7,877 nucleotides of DNA from Verrucomicrobiia bacterium (GCA_030424825.1 JAUHWE010000189.1:1-7877), one strand, 5' to 3'; counted from the stretch's first letter, positions 1 through 7,142 are shown. Translations and numbers: made by a program. The notes: generated from the sequence alone by a model not told the origin.

Positions 1-1
1 A

Positions 2-421
2 GCCGCATTGGGAGAAAAGCAAGGTGTTCGAATTGGCATCGAGCATTTTCCCGGAACTATTTTGCCCACCGTCAAAGCCACCTTGGATTTCATCCACAAC
101 ATCGGGCATCCAAATCTCTATCTCCTATTCGACCTGGGCCACGCCCAAATATCGAATGAAGACCCTGCCGATGTTCTCCCGCTAGCAGGCGACCGCCTCG
201 GCTATATTCACCTAGATGACAATGATGGCGAACGCGACCTGCACCTTCCGCTAACGGACGGAATTCAAACCGAAGAAAGCCTCGAACGGTTTTTTAAGAC
301 CCTCGAAGACATCGGCTACAATGGCACTTTAAGCCTAGAAATGATGCCGACTTTGCCCGATCCCCTTGAGGCTATTCGTCGTGGCAAGGATATCGTTGAG
401 CGATTGGTGGAACTGAAATAG
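2..421 (+). CDS. Sugar phosphate isomerase/epimerase family protein, C-terminal part (5' end outside window)
   Basis: This is the last ~139 codons of a xylose-isomerase-like TIM-barrel protein (AP endonuclease 2 superfamily, which includes tagatose/psicose epimerases and hydroxypyruvate isomerase). The frame is open from base 2 and ends with TAG at 419-421, so the true start lies upstream; an internal TTG at base 8 is not a credible start. The four divalent-metal ligands expected from this fold are all visible: Glu in IEHFPG (codon 41-43), Asp in FDLGH (131-133) with the His of the same motif, His in YIHLDD (209-211), and Glu in LSLEMM (338-340). It should therefore be an active, cytoplasmic, metal-dependent isomerase or epimerase of a small sugar or keto acid. 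The substrate cannot be read from this fragment. The next gene starts 101 nt downstream on the same strand, so co-transcription is possible. Confidence 0.85.
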   Translation, partial: AALGEKQGVRIGIEHFPGTILPTVKATLDFIHNIGHPNLYLLFDLGHAQISNEDPADVLPLAGDRLGYIHLDDNDGERDLHLPLTDGIQTEESLERFFKTLEDIGYNGTLSLEMMPTLPDPLEAIRRGKDIVERLVELK

Positions 422-522
422 TGGCGACCTTACAATCGAAATCCTCAATCGGCAAAATTAATTCGCCTTTCTCACATAGCCTCCGCAAGCTCGTTCTTCC
501 TCATCACTGAACCCTCGTCATC

Positions 523-888
523 ATGGCCACTGAAGATACCTGCGTTTCCATTCACCCCTACTTCACGGTACCTGAAGGAAAAATCGATGAAGCTCGAACC
601 TACCTCGAACGTTTTGTCGAAAAAGCAAAATCCGAACCGAGCTGCCTCTACTACGGATTTAGCATCAACGGTAACCAAATCCATTGCCGCGAAGGCTACC
701 AAGGGAGCGAAGGACTACTTGCCCACCTGGAAAACGTCGGCGAGCTTCTGGGTGAGTTCCTAGAAAAACTGGCCACCGTCACACGGCTGGAGGTTCACGG
801 TACGGCCGGTGAAATTGAAAAAGTCAAAGAACCCCTCGCTCCCTTTTCGCCCCAGTATTTTGTTCTCGAATACGGCATCAGAAATTAG
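523..888 (+). CDS. ABM-fold protein, putative quinol monooxygenase-like
   Basis: A 121-residue cytoplasmic protein with the pattern of the antibiotic biosynthesis monooxygenase (ABM, YgiN-like) dimeric alpha-beta barrel. Strand 1 is around residues 7-15 (HPYFTVPEGK follows), helix 1 around 21-37 ends in the typical SEPSCLYYGF turn, strands 2 and 3 are around 41-58, a helical segment with HLENVGELLGEFL covers 66-81, and strand 4 is around 84-94. The C-terminal ~25 residues extend beyond a minimal ABM domain. Family members oxidise quinols or similar aromatics without a cofactor, or only bind small ligands; the substrate here is unknown. ATG at 523 is the first good start and no Shine-Dalgarno sequence precedes it (upstream bases are CCTCGTCATC). 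It follows the isomerase gene at 101 nt, so the two may form a small operon. An overlapping antisense frame is a shadow. Confidence 0.8.
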   Translation: MATEDTCVSIHPYFTVPEGKIDEARTYLERFVEKAKSEPSCLYYGFSINGNQIHCREGYQGSEGLLAHLENVGELLGEFLEKLATVTRLEVHGTAGEIEKVKEPLAPFSPQYFVLEYGIRN

Positions 889-921
889 ATTAGTCCGGCA
901 ATCAATCGATTGAACTTCCAA

Positions 922-954
922 TTAACCCGCCATCTCAAATCCCCAAAGGGTTAA
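922..954. repeat. Short inverted repeat (TTAACCC / GGGTTAA) in the amidohydrolase leader
   Basis: TTAACCC at 922-928 and GGGTTAA at 948-954 are perfect 7-bp complements separated by 19 nt, ending 17 nt before the ATG at 972. A 12-bp perfect palindrome, TCAATCGATTGA, lies just upstream at 902-913. Both fall in the 83-nt gap that must hold any promoter specific to the amidohydrolase operon. A possible but poor promoter is TTGAAC (910-915) with TCAAAT (935-940) at 19-nt spacing. The repeats are visible in the sequence; an operator or leader hairpin role is inference, and short repeats like these also arise by chance. Confidence 0.3.
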
Positions 955-971
955 CATCCAAATTCATCCCT

Positions 972-3900
972 ATGAATGCGATCCGCATCTTTTGTTTTTC
1001 AAGTGCCCTTCTTTTGGGACTGGGTGCCCGAGAAACCTCGATTCCCGTAACAGGTCTCCACAGTAATACTCCCAGAGTGCACGCCCTAGTGGGTGGAACC
1101 GTTGTCGTTTCACCCGATGAAACGTTGGAAAATGCGACGATCGTAATCCGAAACGGTCTTTTCGAGAATGTAGGTGCAAACGCTGAGATCCCGAACGATG
1201 CCCGGGTCTGGGACCTTACCGGAAAAACGATCTACCCAGGGTTTATCGATGCGTACTCCCACTACGGGATGCCTGCGGCACTCAAGCCAGCAAAACCTCG
1301 TGATCCCTACGCGGACAATCCGCCGCCGCCACAACCTCCATTGCCCAAACAACCGGGCCCCGCTTACTGGAACCCGCTCGTAACCCCAGAACGTGACGCG
1401 GCAACCTTCTACAATGGAAAATCCAAGGACGCTGAAGGCCTCAATGGTCTCGGCTTCACCACCGTAGCAACTTTCCCAGGACAGGGCATATTCCGTGGCC
1501 AGGGACTTCTCGTCAATTTGAATGGCAAGCCCATCAATCAAGCCACCATTGAGACAAGAATCGCCCAACACGTCGCTTTTGAAACCGCCCGTCGCGATCC
1601 CAATGCCAGCAGCGCCCCTTATCCAAGTTCGCTCATGGGGAGCATCGCGCTGATAAGACAGGCACTCTACGATGCCCAATGGTATGAAGCCATCAATCAG
1701 GCCTACTTGCAAAATCCACTTGAACTCGAGAGACCGGCCGAAAATGCCGCCCTTTCCGAGCTCAATCCCATCGTTGAGAATCAGCAGTTCGCTCTTTTCC
1801 AAGCCGAGGATGAATTGGACTTTCAGCGTATCCACAAAATCGCGGATGAATTTTCGATCGATTTCGCAATTCTGGGAAATGGATACGAATATCGTCGCGC
1901 TGAAATCCTTAAAAACGCCGGCGCTATGGTTGTCATTCCACTCACCTTTCCCCAAACTCCCCTAGTCACCACCTTCGATCAGTCGCTCGACGTCTCCTTG
2001 GAACGTTTGCAACACTGGGATTTCGCTCCTTCCAATGCCGCCTATCTATCCAGTCGGGATATCCCCTTTTGCATCACAACGCATACACTCAGCAATCCCT
2101 CCAAAGAATTCTGGAATCGTCTTCGCACAACGGTCAAGAGAGGATTGCCAGAATCCGAAGCGCTGAGAGCCCTTTCTACCGCACCCGCGAAACTCTACCA
2201 GGTTGAGGACCGGCTCGGAACGATCCAGCCAGGAAAAATCGCCAATCTGGTAGTCGCAACTGGCAATCTCTTTTCGGACGATGAGGCAAAGATCGGAGCC
2301 GTCTGGATAGATGGCGAATACTATGAGAAAGAAGCTGCGAGAGAAAGGGACATCAAAGGCGAATGGTCATTCGAATGGGATGGTGTCGATGCATTTGAAG
2401 CCGCTAAAATTGCCGAGGCGGCAGGTAAGTTCAGCCTATTGATCGGTGACCTAAAAGTGCCCCTGACGCTATCCGAAAAAGAACTACGCTTTCTCCTCAA
2501 TGAAGAAACTCTAGGACGGCAAAAAGGTGCTTCCATCGCCCGCCTTCAAGCAACAGTAGAAGCGGAAACGATGTCCGGAACCGGATACTTGGCCGACGGA
2601 CAGGAGTTTAGCTGGTCCGCAATTCGTACTTCCCGTTCCCATACCGACAAACCCGAAGCGGATGAGGACTCCAATATTCCAGAGTTGGTTTTCGAACGCT
2701 ATCCTGCAGGTGCTTTTGGCGTTTCCCATAGGGAGTCGCCCGACTTGTTATTGGTGAGGAATGCCACTCTTTGGACTAACGGACCCGATGGCACCGTCCC
2801 CGAAACCGACATTCTTTTCAGGAAAGGCAAAATCGATAAAATTGGAAAAAACCTAAAGGCGCCCAGAGGAGCCCAAACAATCGACGCATCCGGAAAGCAC
2901 GTTACACCGGGATTGATAGACTGTCATTCCCACACTGCGATGAGTCGAGGGGTCAACGAAGCGGGGAGCGCCATCTCGGTAGAGGTGCGCGTTGCGGACA
3001 TCGTGAATCCCGTCGACATCAACATTTATCGCCAACTGGCCGGCGGGTTAACCACTGCGAATCTATTGCACGGATCGGCGAACCCAATGGGAGGTCAAAG
3101 CCAAGTGATCAAACTCAGATGGGGGGAGGACGCGGACGCCTTTAAGTTTGAAGGTGCACGCCCCGGCGTAAAGTTCGCCCTTGGAGAAAACGTTAAGCAA
3201 AGCAACTGGGGGGACCGCTACACTACGCGCTACCCCCAAACCCGCATGGGTGTCGAGCAGTTTATGGAGAGCTACTTTAGAGCGGCGGAGGACTACGAAC
3301 AGAAGTGGGAAAACTATCACAGTGGAGAATCCAATGCGCCGCCTCGCAAGAGTATCCGCCTCGACGCGACATTGGAAATCCTCAGAGGAGACCGCGACGT
3401 ACACATCCACTCCTACCGTCAGGACGAAATACTCATGTTTGCCAGACTGGCGCAACGCTTGGATATTAAAGTCGCTGCCTTTCAGCACATTCTAGAGGGA
3501 TACAAGGTTGCCGACGCCATGGTGGACATCAATGCCGGAGGATCGACGTTTTCCGATTGGTGGGCCTACAAATTCGAGGTGTATGACGCCATCCCTTACA
3601 ACGGCACGATGATGCATCGCGCGGGTGTCCTAACCTCTTTCAACTCAGATGATGCCGAGCTCGCAACCCGCATGAATACCGAAGCGGCCAAAGCCGTTAA
3701 GTATGGAGGCCTATCGGAAGTGGAAGCCCTGAAGTTTGTCACTCTCAATCCAGCCATACAACTAGGGATCGAAGATCGCGTGGGATCACTCGAAATCGGA
3801 AAGGATGCGGACTTCGTCATCTGGACTGACCATCCCCTTTCTACTTTTGCCTCTGCCGAACAGACCTGGGTAGACGGCATAAAGCGATTCGACAAAGAGG

Positions 3901-4130
3901 ATCATGAAATCCAGTTGCGAGAGGACAAGGCGGAGCGGGATGCTCTGGTGCAAAAAGCGCTTTCACTACAGGCGAAAAACATCCACCCCAAATCCCCCAA
4001 TGACCGCCCCGAAACGGAAGTGGCTGAGAGCGAGCCCGACTGGAACGAGCACGAGCACTCGGATTCACACTGGATCTACCACGATGGAACGCATCACTAT
4101 AGTTGCTCTGGTTTGGAGGAGGAACACTAA
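972..4130 (+). CDS. Exported tandem amidohydrolase: degenerate N-terminal module plus intact C-terminal module
   Basis: A 1052-residue protein with two amidohydrolase modules. Residues 1-19 form a short signal peptide (positive N-terminus, SSALLLGLGA), so it probably acts in the periplasm. Module 1 (~36-455) has the small beta-sandwich and barrel layout, but its HxH site reads YSH (Y95-S96-H97) and the later His and Asp ligands are not evident. Residues 101-130 are a proline-rich insert. A linker of ~460-590 looks strand-rich. Module 2 (~593-975) keeps the metal centre: H652 and H654 in DCHSHT, K742 as candidate bridging lysine, H813 in HIHSY, H839 in FQHI, D893 in NSDD. This resembles imidazolonepropionase-like and dipeptidase-like amidohydrolases; the true substrate is unknown. 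The C-terminus (1023-1052) is rich in His and acidic residues. ATG 972 has no Shine-Dalgarno but gives the signal peptide. The TAA overlaps the next ATG by one base. Confidence 0.88.
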   Translation: MNAIRIFCFSSALLLGLGARETSIPVTGLHSNTPRVHALVGGTVVVSPDETLENATIVIRNGLFENVGANAEIPNDARVWDLTGKTIYPGFIDAYSHYGMPAALKPAKPRDPYADNPPPPQPPLPKQPGPAYWNPLVTPERDAATFYNGKSKDAEGLNGLGFTTVATFPGQGIFRGQGLLVNLNGKPINQATIETRIAQHVAFETARRDPNASSAPYPSSLMGSIALIRQALYDAQWYEAINQAYLQNPLELERPAENAALSELNPIVENQQFALFQAEDELDFQRIHKIADEFSIDFAILGNGYEYRRAEILKNAGAMVVIPLTFPQTPLVTTFDQSLDVSLERLQHWDFAPSNAAYLSSRDIPFCITTHTLSNPSKEFWNRLRTTVKRGLPESEALRALSTAPAKLYQVEDRLGTIQPGKIANLVVATGNLFSDDEAKIGAVWIDGEYYEKEAARERDIKGEWSFEWDGVDAFEAAKIAEAAGKFSLLIGDLKVPLTLSEKELRFLLNEETLGRQKGASIARLQATVEAETMSGTGYLADGQEFSWSAIRTSRSHTDKPEADEDSNIPELVFERYPAGAFGVSHRESPDLLLVRNATLWTNGPDGTVPETDILFRKGKIDKIGKNLKAPRGAQTIDASGKHVTPGLIDCHSHTAMSRGVNEAGSAISVEVRVADIVNPVDINIYRQLAGGLTTANLLHGSANPMGGQSQVIKLRWGEDADAFKFEGARPGVKFALGENVKQSNWGDRYTTRYPQTRMGVEQFMESYFRAAEDYEQKWENYHSGESNAPPRKSIRLDATLEILRGDRDVHIHSYRQDEILMFARLAQRLDIKVAAFQHILEGYKVADAMVDINAGGSTFSDWWAYKFEVYDAIPYNGTMMHRAGVLTSFNSDDAELATRMNTEAAKAVKYGGLSEVEALKFVTLNPAIQLGIEDRVGSLEIGKDADFVIWTDHPLSTFASAEQTWVDGIKRFDKEDHEIQLREDKAERDALVQKALSLQAKNIHPKSPNDRPETEVAESEPDWNEHEHSDSHWIYHDGTHHYSCSGLEEEH
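4115..4123 (+). promoter_or_regulatory. Strong Shine-Dalgarno for the second amidohydrolase gene
   Basis: GGAGGAGGA lies 6 nt before the ATG at 4130, inside the end of the upstream gene, where it encodes part of the terminal Gly-Leu-Glu-Glu-Glu-His. It decides the start: a TTG further upstream in frame (4103) has no such site and would add nine residues in front of a clear signal peptide. It is the only strong Shine-Dalgarno motif seen before a gene in this window. Confidence 0.85.
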
Positions 4131-5455
4131 TGAGGCGCTCGCTAATAATCTCACTCGTTTTTCTGCTCCTTGGCTCGTGGAGCAATGCCCACGACATTGC
4201 TCCCGGATCGCCCCAGTCGCAACCCATTCTTCTTAAAAACGCAACCATACACACTGTATCCGGAAATATTTTACAGAATGCCGATCTCCTCTTTGAAGAC
4301 GGTGAGATCAAAGCAATCGGACACCGCATCGCCCCACCTAAGGACACCCAGGTAATCGAACTGAAGGACAGGCACGTCTATCCCGGATTGATATCCTCCA
4401 ACTCCACTTTGGGTCTCGTTGAGATCAATGCTGTTCGCGCAACACGGGATTTCGCTGAATCAGGAATACTCAATATCAATGCAAGATCTGCCACCGCGAT
4501 CAATCCCGATAGCGAACTGATCCCCGTAACTCGAGCAAACGGTGTTCTCATTTCCCATGTACTCCCCCAAGTGGGCAGCGGCCTGTTCGGAGGCACCTCA
4601 TCGATCATTGCTCTCGAGGGATGGACGATTGAGGAAATGGCGATTGAGACCGATGCTGGAGTCCACATTCGGTGGCCTCGTTCCCCTGCCGAACCTGCTT
4701 TCCGACCCCGTAGCGAACCCTTGTTCGATGCGGAAAAAGCGGACGAAAAGTACTTTGATAACATCCGAAAACTGGAGAATGCGTTCGACGACGCTCGGGC
4801 CTATCAAAAAGCAAAGTCAAACGGATCCGGCCCAATCGACGTAGACCTCAGATGGGAATCACTGACCCCTGTACTGGAAAAGGTAATACCCGTGTTTGTG
4901 ACCGCGAGAAAACTCCGTGAGATCAAAGATGCCGTACGGTGGGCTCAATCGGAAAACATCCGGTTGGTATTGATCACGAGCGGCGACGCGTGGAGAGCTG
5001 CCAAAATGATCAAAGAAGCCAACGTTAGCGTCATTGTCAGCCAGGTAAATGCCCTTCCCTCACGTCGCTGGGAATCCTACGACAACGTGTTTCGAATCGC
5101 TGCGGAGCTACACAAGAATGGGGTTTCGTTCGCAATCGCTTTCGGTGGCGGAGGACCGACTTCGTCAAACGAACGAAACCTGCCCTACGAAGCGGCTAAA
5201 GCAGTGGCTTTCGGACTACCAAAGGCGGAAGCCCTCAAGGCGATCACCCTTTCCCCGGCTCGGATTCTCGGAATCGACGATCGTGTCGGATCTCTCGAGG
5301 TAGGAAAACACGCGACACTTTTCATAACCGATGGAGATCCTCTCGATATTCGTACTAACGTCCTGCGAGCGTTCATCAATGGTCGGGCCGTCGATCTCTC
5401 CAGCCGACACACGCAGCTGCGCGATAAGTACGAAAAGAAGTACGAGGCAGAATAG
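4130..5455 (+). CDS. Exported amidohydrolase-like protein lacking metal ligands (probable pseudoenzyme partner)
   Basis: A 441-residue protein with a good signal peptide (MRRS, then LIISLVFLLLGSWSNA, likely cut near A20). Its first ~85 residues form the amidohydrolase beta-sandwich and lead to HVYPGLI, where the family normally has (D)xHxH; here the sequence is SSNSTL, so the metal-binding histidines are replaced (N91, T93). The later His positions are also lost (SGDAW near 284-288; a Gln near 305), and the catalytic Asp region reads AFGGGGPT (337-344). The C-terminal signature is intact: GLPKAEALKAITLSPARILG, then DRVGSLEVGK (362-393). This matches the ends of both modules in the upstream protein. 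It probably cannot hydrolyse by the family mechanism and may be a structural or substrate-binding partner of the upstream enzyme. ATG 4130 overlaps the upstream TAA by one base (TAATG), which implies translational coupling. The family call is firm, the partner role inferred. Confidence 0.85.
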   Translation: MRRSLIISLVFLLLGSWSNAHDIAPGSPQSQPILLKNATIHTVSGNILQNADLLFEDGEIKAIGHRIAPPKDTQVIELKDRHVYPGLISSNSTLGLVEINAVRATRDFAESGILNINARSATAINPDSELIPVTRANGVLISHVLPQVGSGLFGGTSSIIALEGWTIEEMAIETDAGVHIRWPRSPAEPAFRPRSEPLFDAEKADEKYFDNIRKLENAFDDARAYQKAKSNGSGPIDVDLRWESLTPVLEKVIPVFVTARKLREIKDAVRWAQSENIRLVLITSGDAWRAAKMIKEANVSVIVSQVNALPSRRWESYDNVFRIAAELHKNGVSFAIAFGGGGPTSSNERNLPYEAAKAVAFGLPKAEALKAITLSPARILGIDDRVGSLEVGKHATLFITDGDPLDIRTNVLRAFINGRAVDLSSRHTQLRDKYEKKYEAE

Positions 5456-5489
5456 GTTCTCGCTTAGGAATTGGCCTTGACCAAATCAA

Positions 5490-5558
5490 GGTAGCGGGTG
5501 ATCTCCGAGCACCCAACTTCGAATATACTCAGTGGGCGCTCGGAGATCGCCCGCTACC
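5490..5558. repeat. REPIN-like element: two inverted GTAG-footed hairpin units
   Basis: Two 25-nt units face each other (5490-5514 on plus, 5534-5558 on minus) across a 19-nt spacer. Each begins with GGTAGC, carrying the GTAG foot known from RAYT-associated REP sequences. Each then has its own 5-bp stem around an identical 9-nt centre (ATCTCCGAG): GGGTG/CACCC in the left unit and GGGCG/CGCCC in the right unit. The units differ at only two of 25 positions, and those two pair with each other (T-A against C-G), so the small hairpin is kept in both. The whole can also fold as one long hairpin with one A-C mismatch and one G-T pair. It lies between convergent genes, a usual place for REP doublets. 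No T-run follows, so it is not a standard terminator. No RAYT gene is in the window; mobilisation in trans is inference. Confidence 0.7.
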
Positions 5559-5664
5559 AACATCCGTTTTGTTGGAAAAAATCCGAATGCCCAGCAGGTC
5601 AGTCTAAATATCTAAATTTATACACACCCAGTAGACCGAGCCAACCGACCTACCCTAACAAGCC

Positions 5665-6642
5665 CTACTCAACCGGCAACCGTTCCATGCTCGTAAGCTC
5701 GGGACGACCGCCCCGGTTGCCGCTACCAGAGCAGGTATACAAGTATTTCTCCCACAAGAATATTCCAGAACCGTGTCGCCCCCGAACCATGCTTGGATAC
5801 TTCTTCCAGGTTTTCGATTTCGTGTCCCACCCTTCTACCTCATTGTGAGCCAGTTTCTGTCGAATCGATTCTCCCCCGGCCACAAGAATTTCCTTCCCGA
5901 GGGCCATGGTAGAATTCCCCGCCCTCGGAGTCGGCAAAGGCGCTTCGAGAACCGACCATTTCCCGGTCTCAAAATCATAGACGTCAACGTCCGGAACTGT
6001 TAGATCAAAAACCTGGTTTGTCTCCTTTGACGTGGTTCGCCCTCCTGCACAGTATAGCTTGCCATCAAGAATGGCCGATTGAAAATGGTCCCGCTTGTGC
6101 GGAGCGGCAGGTAAGGTTTTCCATTCACCCGTTTTCGGGTTGTATTCGTCAAACCCATTCACCAATCCACCGATGTGGCCGAAGATTATACCGCAGGCCA
6201 TATAGATTTTCCCATCGTGGGCGACCGCACCGGCTCCGCCCCGCCTTCGATCGATTGGGATCTCATGAGTGAACTCCCAGCGATCCTCGTGCGGCAGGTA
6301 GGTCAACACTCGATCCAAGCCTCTTTCGTTGGGATAAGGCCCGGTCATTGCGCCCAACAAGTGAATGCGATCTCCCATCGGCACCGGCTGAAAGTGGTGA
6401 ATTTCAACAGGCGGAGAAGCGCCTTCTGTCCAGGTATTTGTCTTCGGATCATAGATTGAGACGGGTTGGATCCGCCTTCCTCCCAAGAGATAGAATTTGT
6501 CCTCGAACTCGAGAAAAGCTGCCTCGTGCCTCGGATAAGGCTCACCCACTGATTCGACCGTTTCCCAGCTATCCTCTGCAGCGAGACCGTACACAGAGTA
6601 AACGCTCGCAAACGCCAATCCCAATAGATTCCTCCCCTTCAT
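5665..6642 (-). CDS. Secreted Kelch-repeat beta-propeller protein
   Basis: A 325-residue protein starting at the ATG at 6642-6640. The frame is open 17 codons further upstream, but this ATG gives a signal peptide (MKGRN, hydrophobic stretch to ~residue 20, cleavage near GLAA at 19-22) and overlaps the upstream gene's TGA as ATGA. About six Kelch motifs follow: RHEAAF...LLGG (38-55) with YDPKTNTW; HHFQPV...LLGA (82-98); RRGGAGAV...ACG (133-151) with YNPKTGEW; RDHFQSA...AGG (184-201) with YDFETGKW; PRAGNSTM...AGG (239-257); RGRHGSG...CSGSG (287-308). Six blades fit a complete propeller. Kelch propellers bind proteins or sugars, or carry galactose-oxidase-like activity; no copper-oxidase active-site set was recognised, so a binding role is more likely. 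A candidate Shine-Dalgarno is AGAAGGA at 6658-6652, 9 nt upstream. It is translationally coupled to the lipoprotein gene. Confidence 0.88.
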   Translation of the reverse strand: MKGRNLLGLAFASVYSVYGLAAEDSWETVESVGEPYPRHEAAFLEFEDKFYLLGGRRIQPVSIYDPKTNTWTEGASPPVEIHHFQPVPMGDRIHLLGAMTGPYPNERGLDRVLTYLPHEDRWEFTHEIPIDRRRGGAGAVAHDGKIYMACGIIFGHIGGLVNGFDEYNPKTGEWKTLPAAPHKRDHFQSAILDGKLYCAGGRTTSKETNQVFDLTVPDVDVYDFETGKWSVLEAPLPTPRAGNSTMALGKEILVAGGESIRQKLAHNEVEGWDTKSKTWKKYPSMVRGRHGSGIFLWEKYLYTCSGSGNRGGRPELTSMERLPVE

Positions 6643-7142
6643 TCCTTTATGTCCTTCTTCGCAATCGTGGTAGAACTCTCGAAGAAAATCCATCCCTCCT
6701 CGAAACCGACTTCAACCTCGGAAATAGAAACCACTCGCCTGCGCTCACCTTCATAGTCCAGCAGTCCGTCTTCTTGTATTTTGACGATCGCTCGAACTCC
6801 CGGTTCAATAATCTCGATATCGGTTATGGTTGAATAGCACAGAACCTCTTTCGCATTCTTGAAGACATCCTTCACCATCTCAAGGTACTCGTATCGCCCC
6901 AAACGCGACTGAACCATCGCCGCCTTATCAGACCGGTCCAACGAATGGTAACCTGGGGCAAATAGTCCCGAGTAGATTTCATACTGACGCTCATTGATCG
7001 CTTCGTCAGAAAGCTCGATAAGCTCGACGATCGAGTCCTCATCAAGCCCAATTGCCATGTATCCATATCCAGAATCCGTCGTTTCGCAGGATGAGAGCAG
7101 CCAGACCGCCAGCGCCAAAATAGGGGTAGTGAGTCGTTTCAT
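6639..7142 (-). CDS. Lipoprotein, possibly NTF2/SnoaL-like fold, function unknown
   Basis: A 167-residue protein with a lipoprotein signal: MKRLTT, hydrophobic ILALAVWLL, then lipobox LSSC with the acylated cysteine at residue 19. Residues E20 and T21 after it do not form an Asp+2 inner-membrane retention signal. The mature part runs helix (36-52, EDSIVELIELSDEAI), a tyrosine-rich loop with FAPGYHSLDR (61-70), helix (80-98), then several strands (103-160, including a stretch ending in GWIFFES). That helix-then-sheet order with a central FAPGYH motif resembles SnoaL/NTF2-like domains, but the assignment rests on shape only and no catalytic set was recognised. The start is taken as ATG 7142; a GTG one codon upstream (7145) is possible. 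No clear Shine-Dalgarno is present. Its TGA overlaps the Kelch ATG (ATGA), so the two are made together and may work together in the envelope. Confidence 0.82.
   Translation of the reverse strand: MKRLTTPILALAVWLLSSCETTDSGYGYMAIGLDEDSIVELIELSDEAINERQYEIYSGLFAPGYHSLDRSDKAAMVQSRLGRYEYLEMVKDVFKNAKEVLCYSTITDIEIIEPGVRAIVKIQEDGLLDYEGERRRVVSISEVEVGFEEGWIFFESSTTIAKKDIKE
6652..6658 (-). promoter_or_regulatory. Candidate Shine-Dalgarno for the Kelch gene
   Basis: On the minus strand AGAAGGA ends 9 nt before the ATG at 6642, within the last codons of the lipoprotein gene. A second AAGGA directly abuts the ATG and is too close to serve. Together with the ATGA overlap it supports the 6642 start over the in-frame codon at 6693. 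Confidence 0.5.

Noticed and set aside
430..458. Possible promoter TTACAA - 17 nt - CAAAAT before the ABM-fold gene
   Set aside because: Spacing is right but the -35 box matches the consensus at only three positions; not strong enough to list.
1110..1955. 281-codon open frame on the minus strand
   Set aside because: It lies wholly antisense to the large amidohydrolase gene, its translation shows no family features, and the plus-strand frame has clear domain structure. Judged a codon-bias shadow.
4103..4129. TTG start giving a longer second amidohydrolase
   Set aside because: It would put nine residues in front of a clear signal peptide and ignore the strong GGAGGAGGA placed correctly for ATG 4130.
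3841..4347. 168-codon minus-strand open frame across the amidohydrolase gene junction
   Set aside because: It spans the ends of two well-supported plus-strand genes and has no signal peptide, domain or ribosome-binding site.
5557..5580. CCAAC/GTTGG stem followed by AAAAA as a terminator
   Set aside because: For the plus strand the run is A and not T; for the minus strand the T-run precedes the stem. It does not fit an intrinsic terminator in either direction.
5631..5653. GTAG...CTAC pair in the spacer after the REPIN-like element
   Set aside because: Only the four terminal bases pair; the interior shows no stem, so it is not a second REP copy.
5719..5726. CCGCTACC resembling the REP foot
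   Set aside because: It is coding sequence for Gly/Ser residues at the C-terminus of the Kelch protein and has no paired hairpin beside it.
6348..6833. 161-codon plus-strand open frame
   Set aside because: Antisense to the Kelch and lipoprotein genes; low-complexity mixed composition and no recognisable domain.
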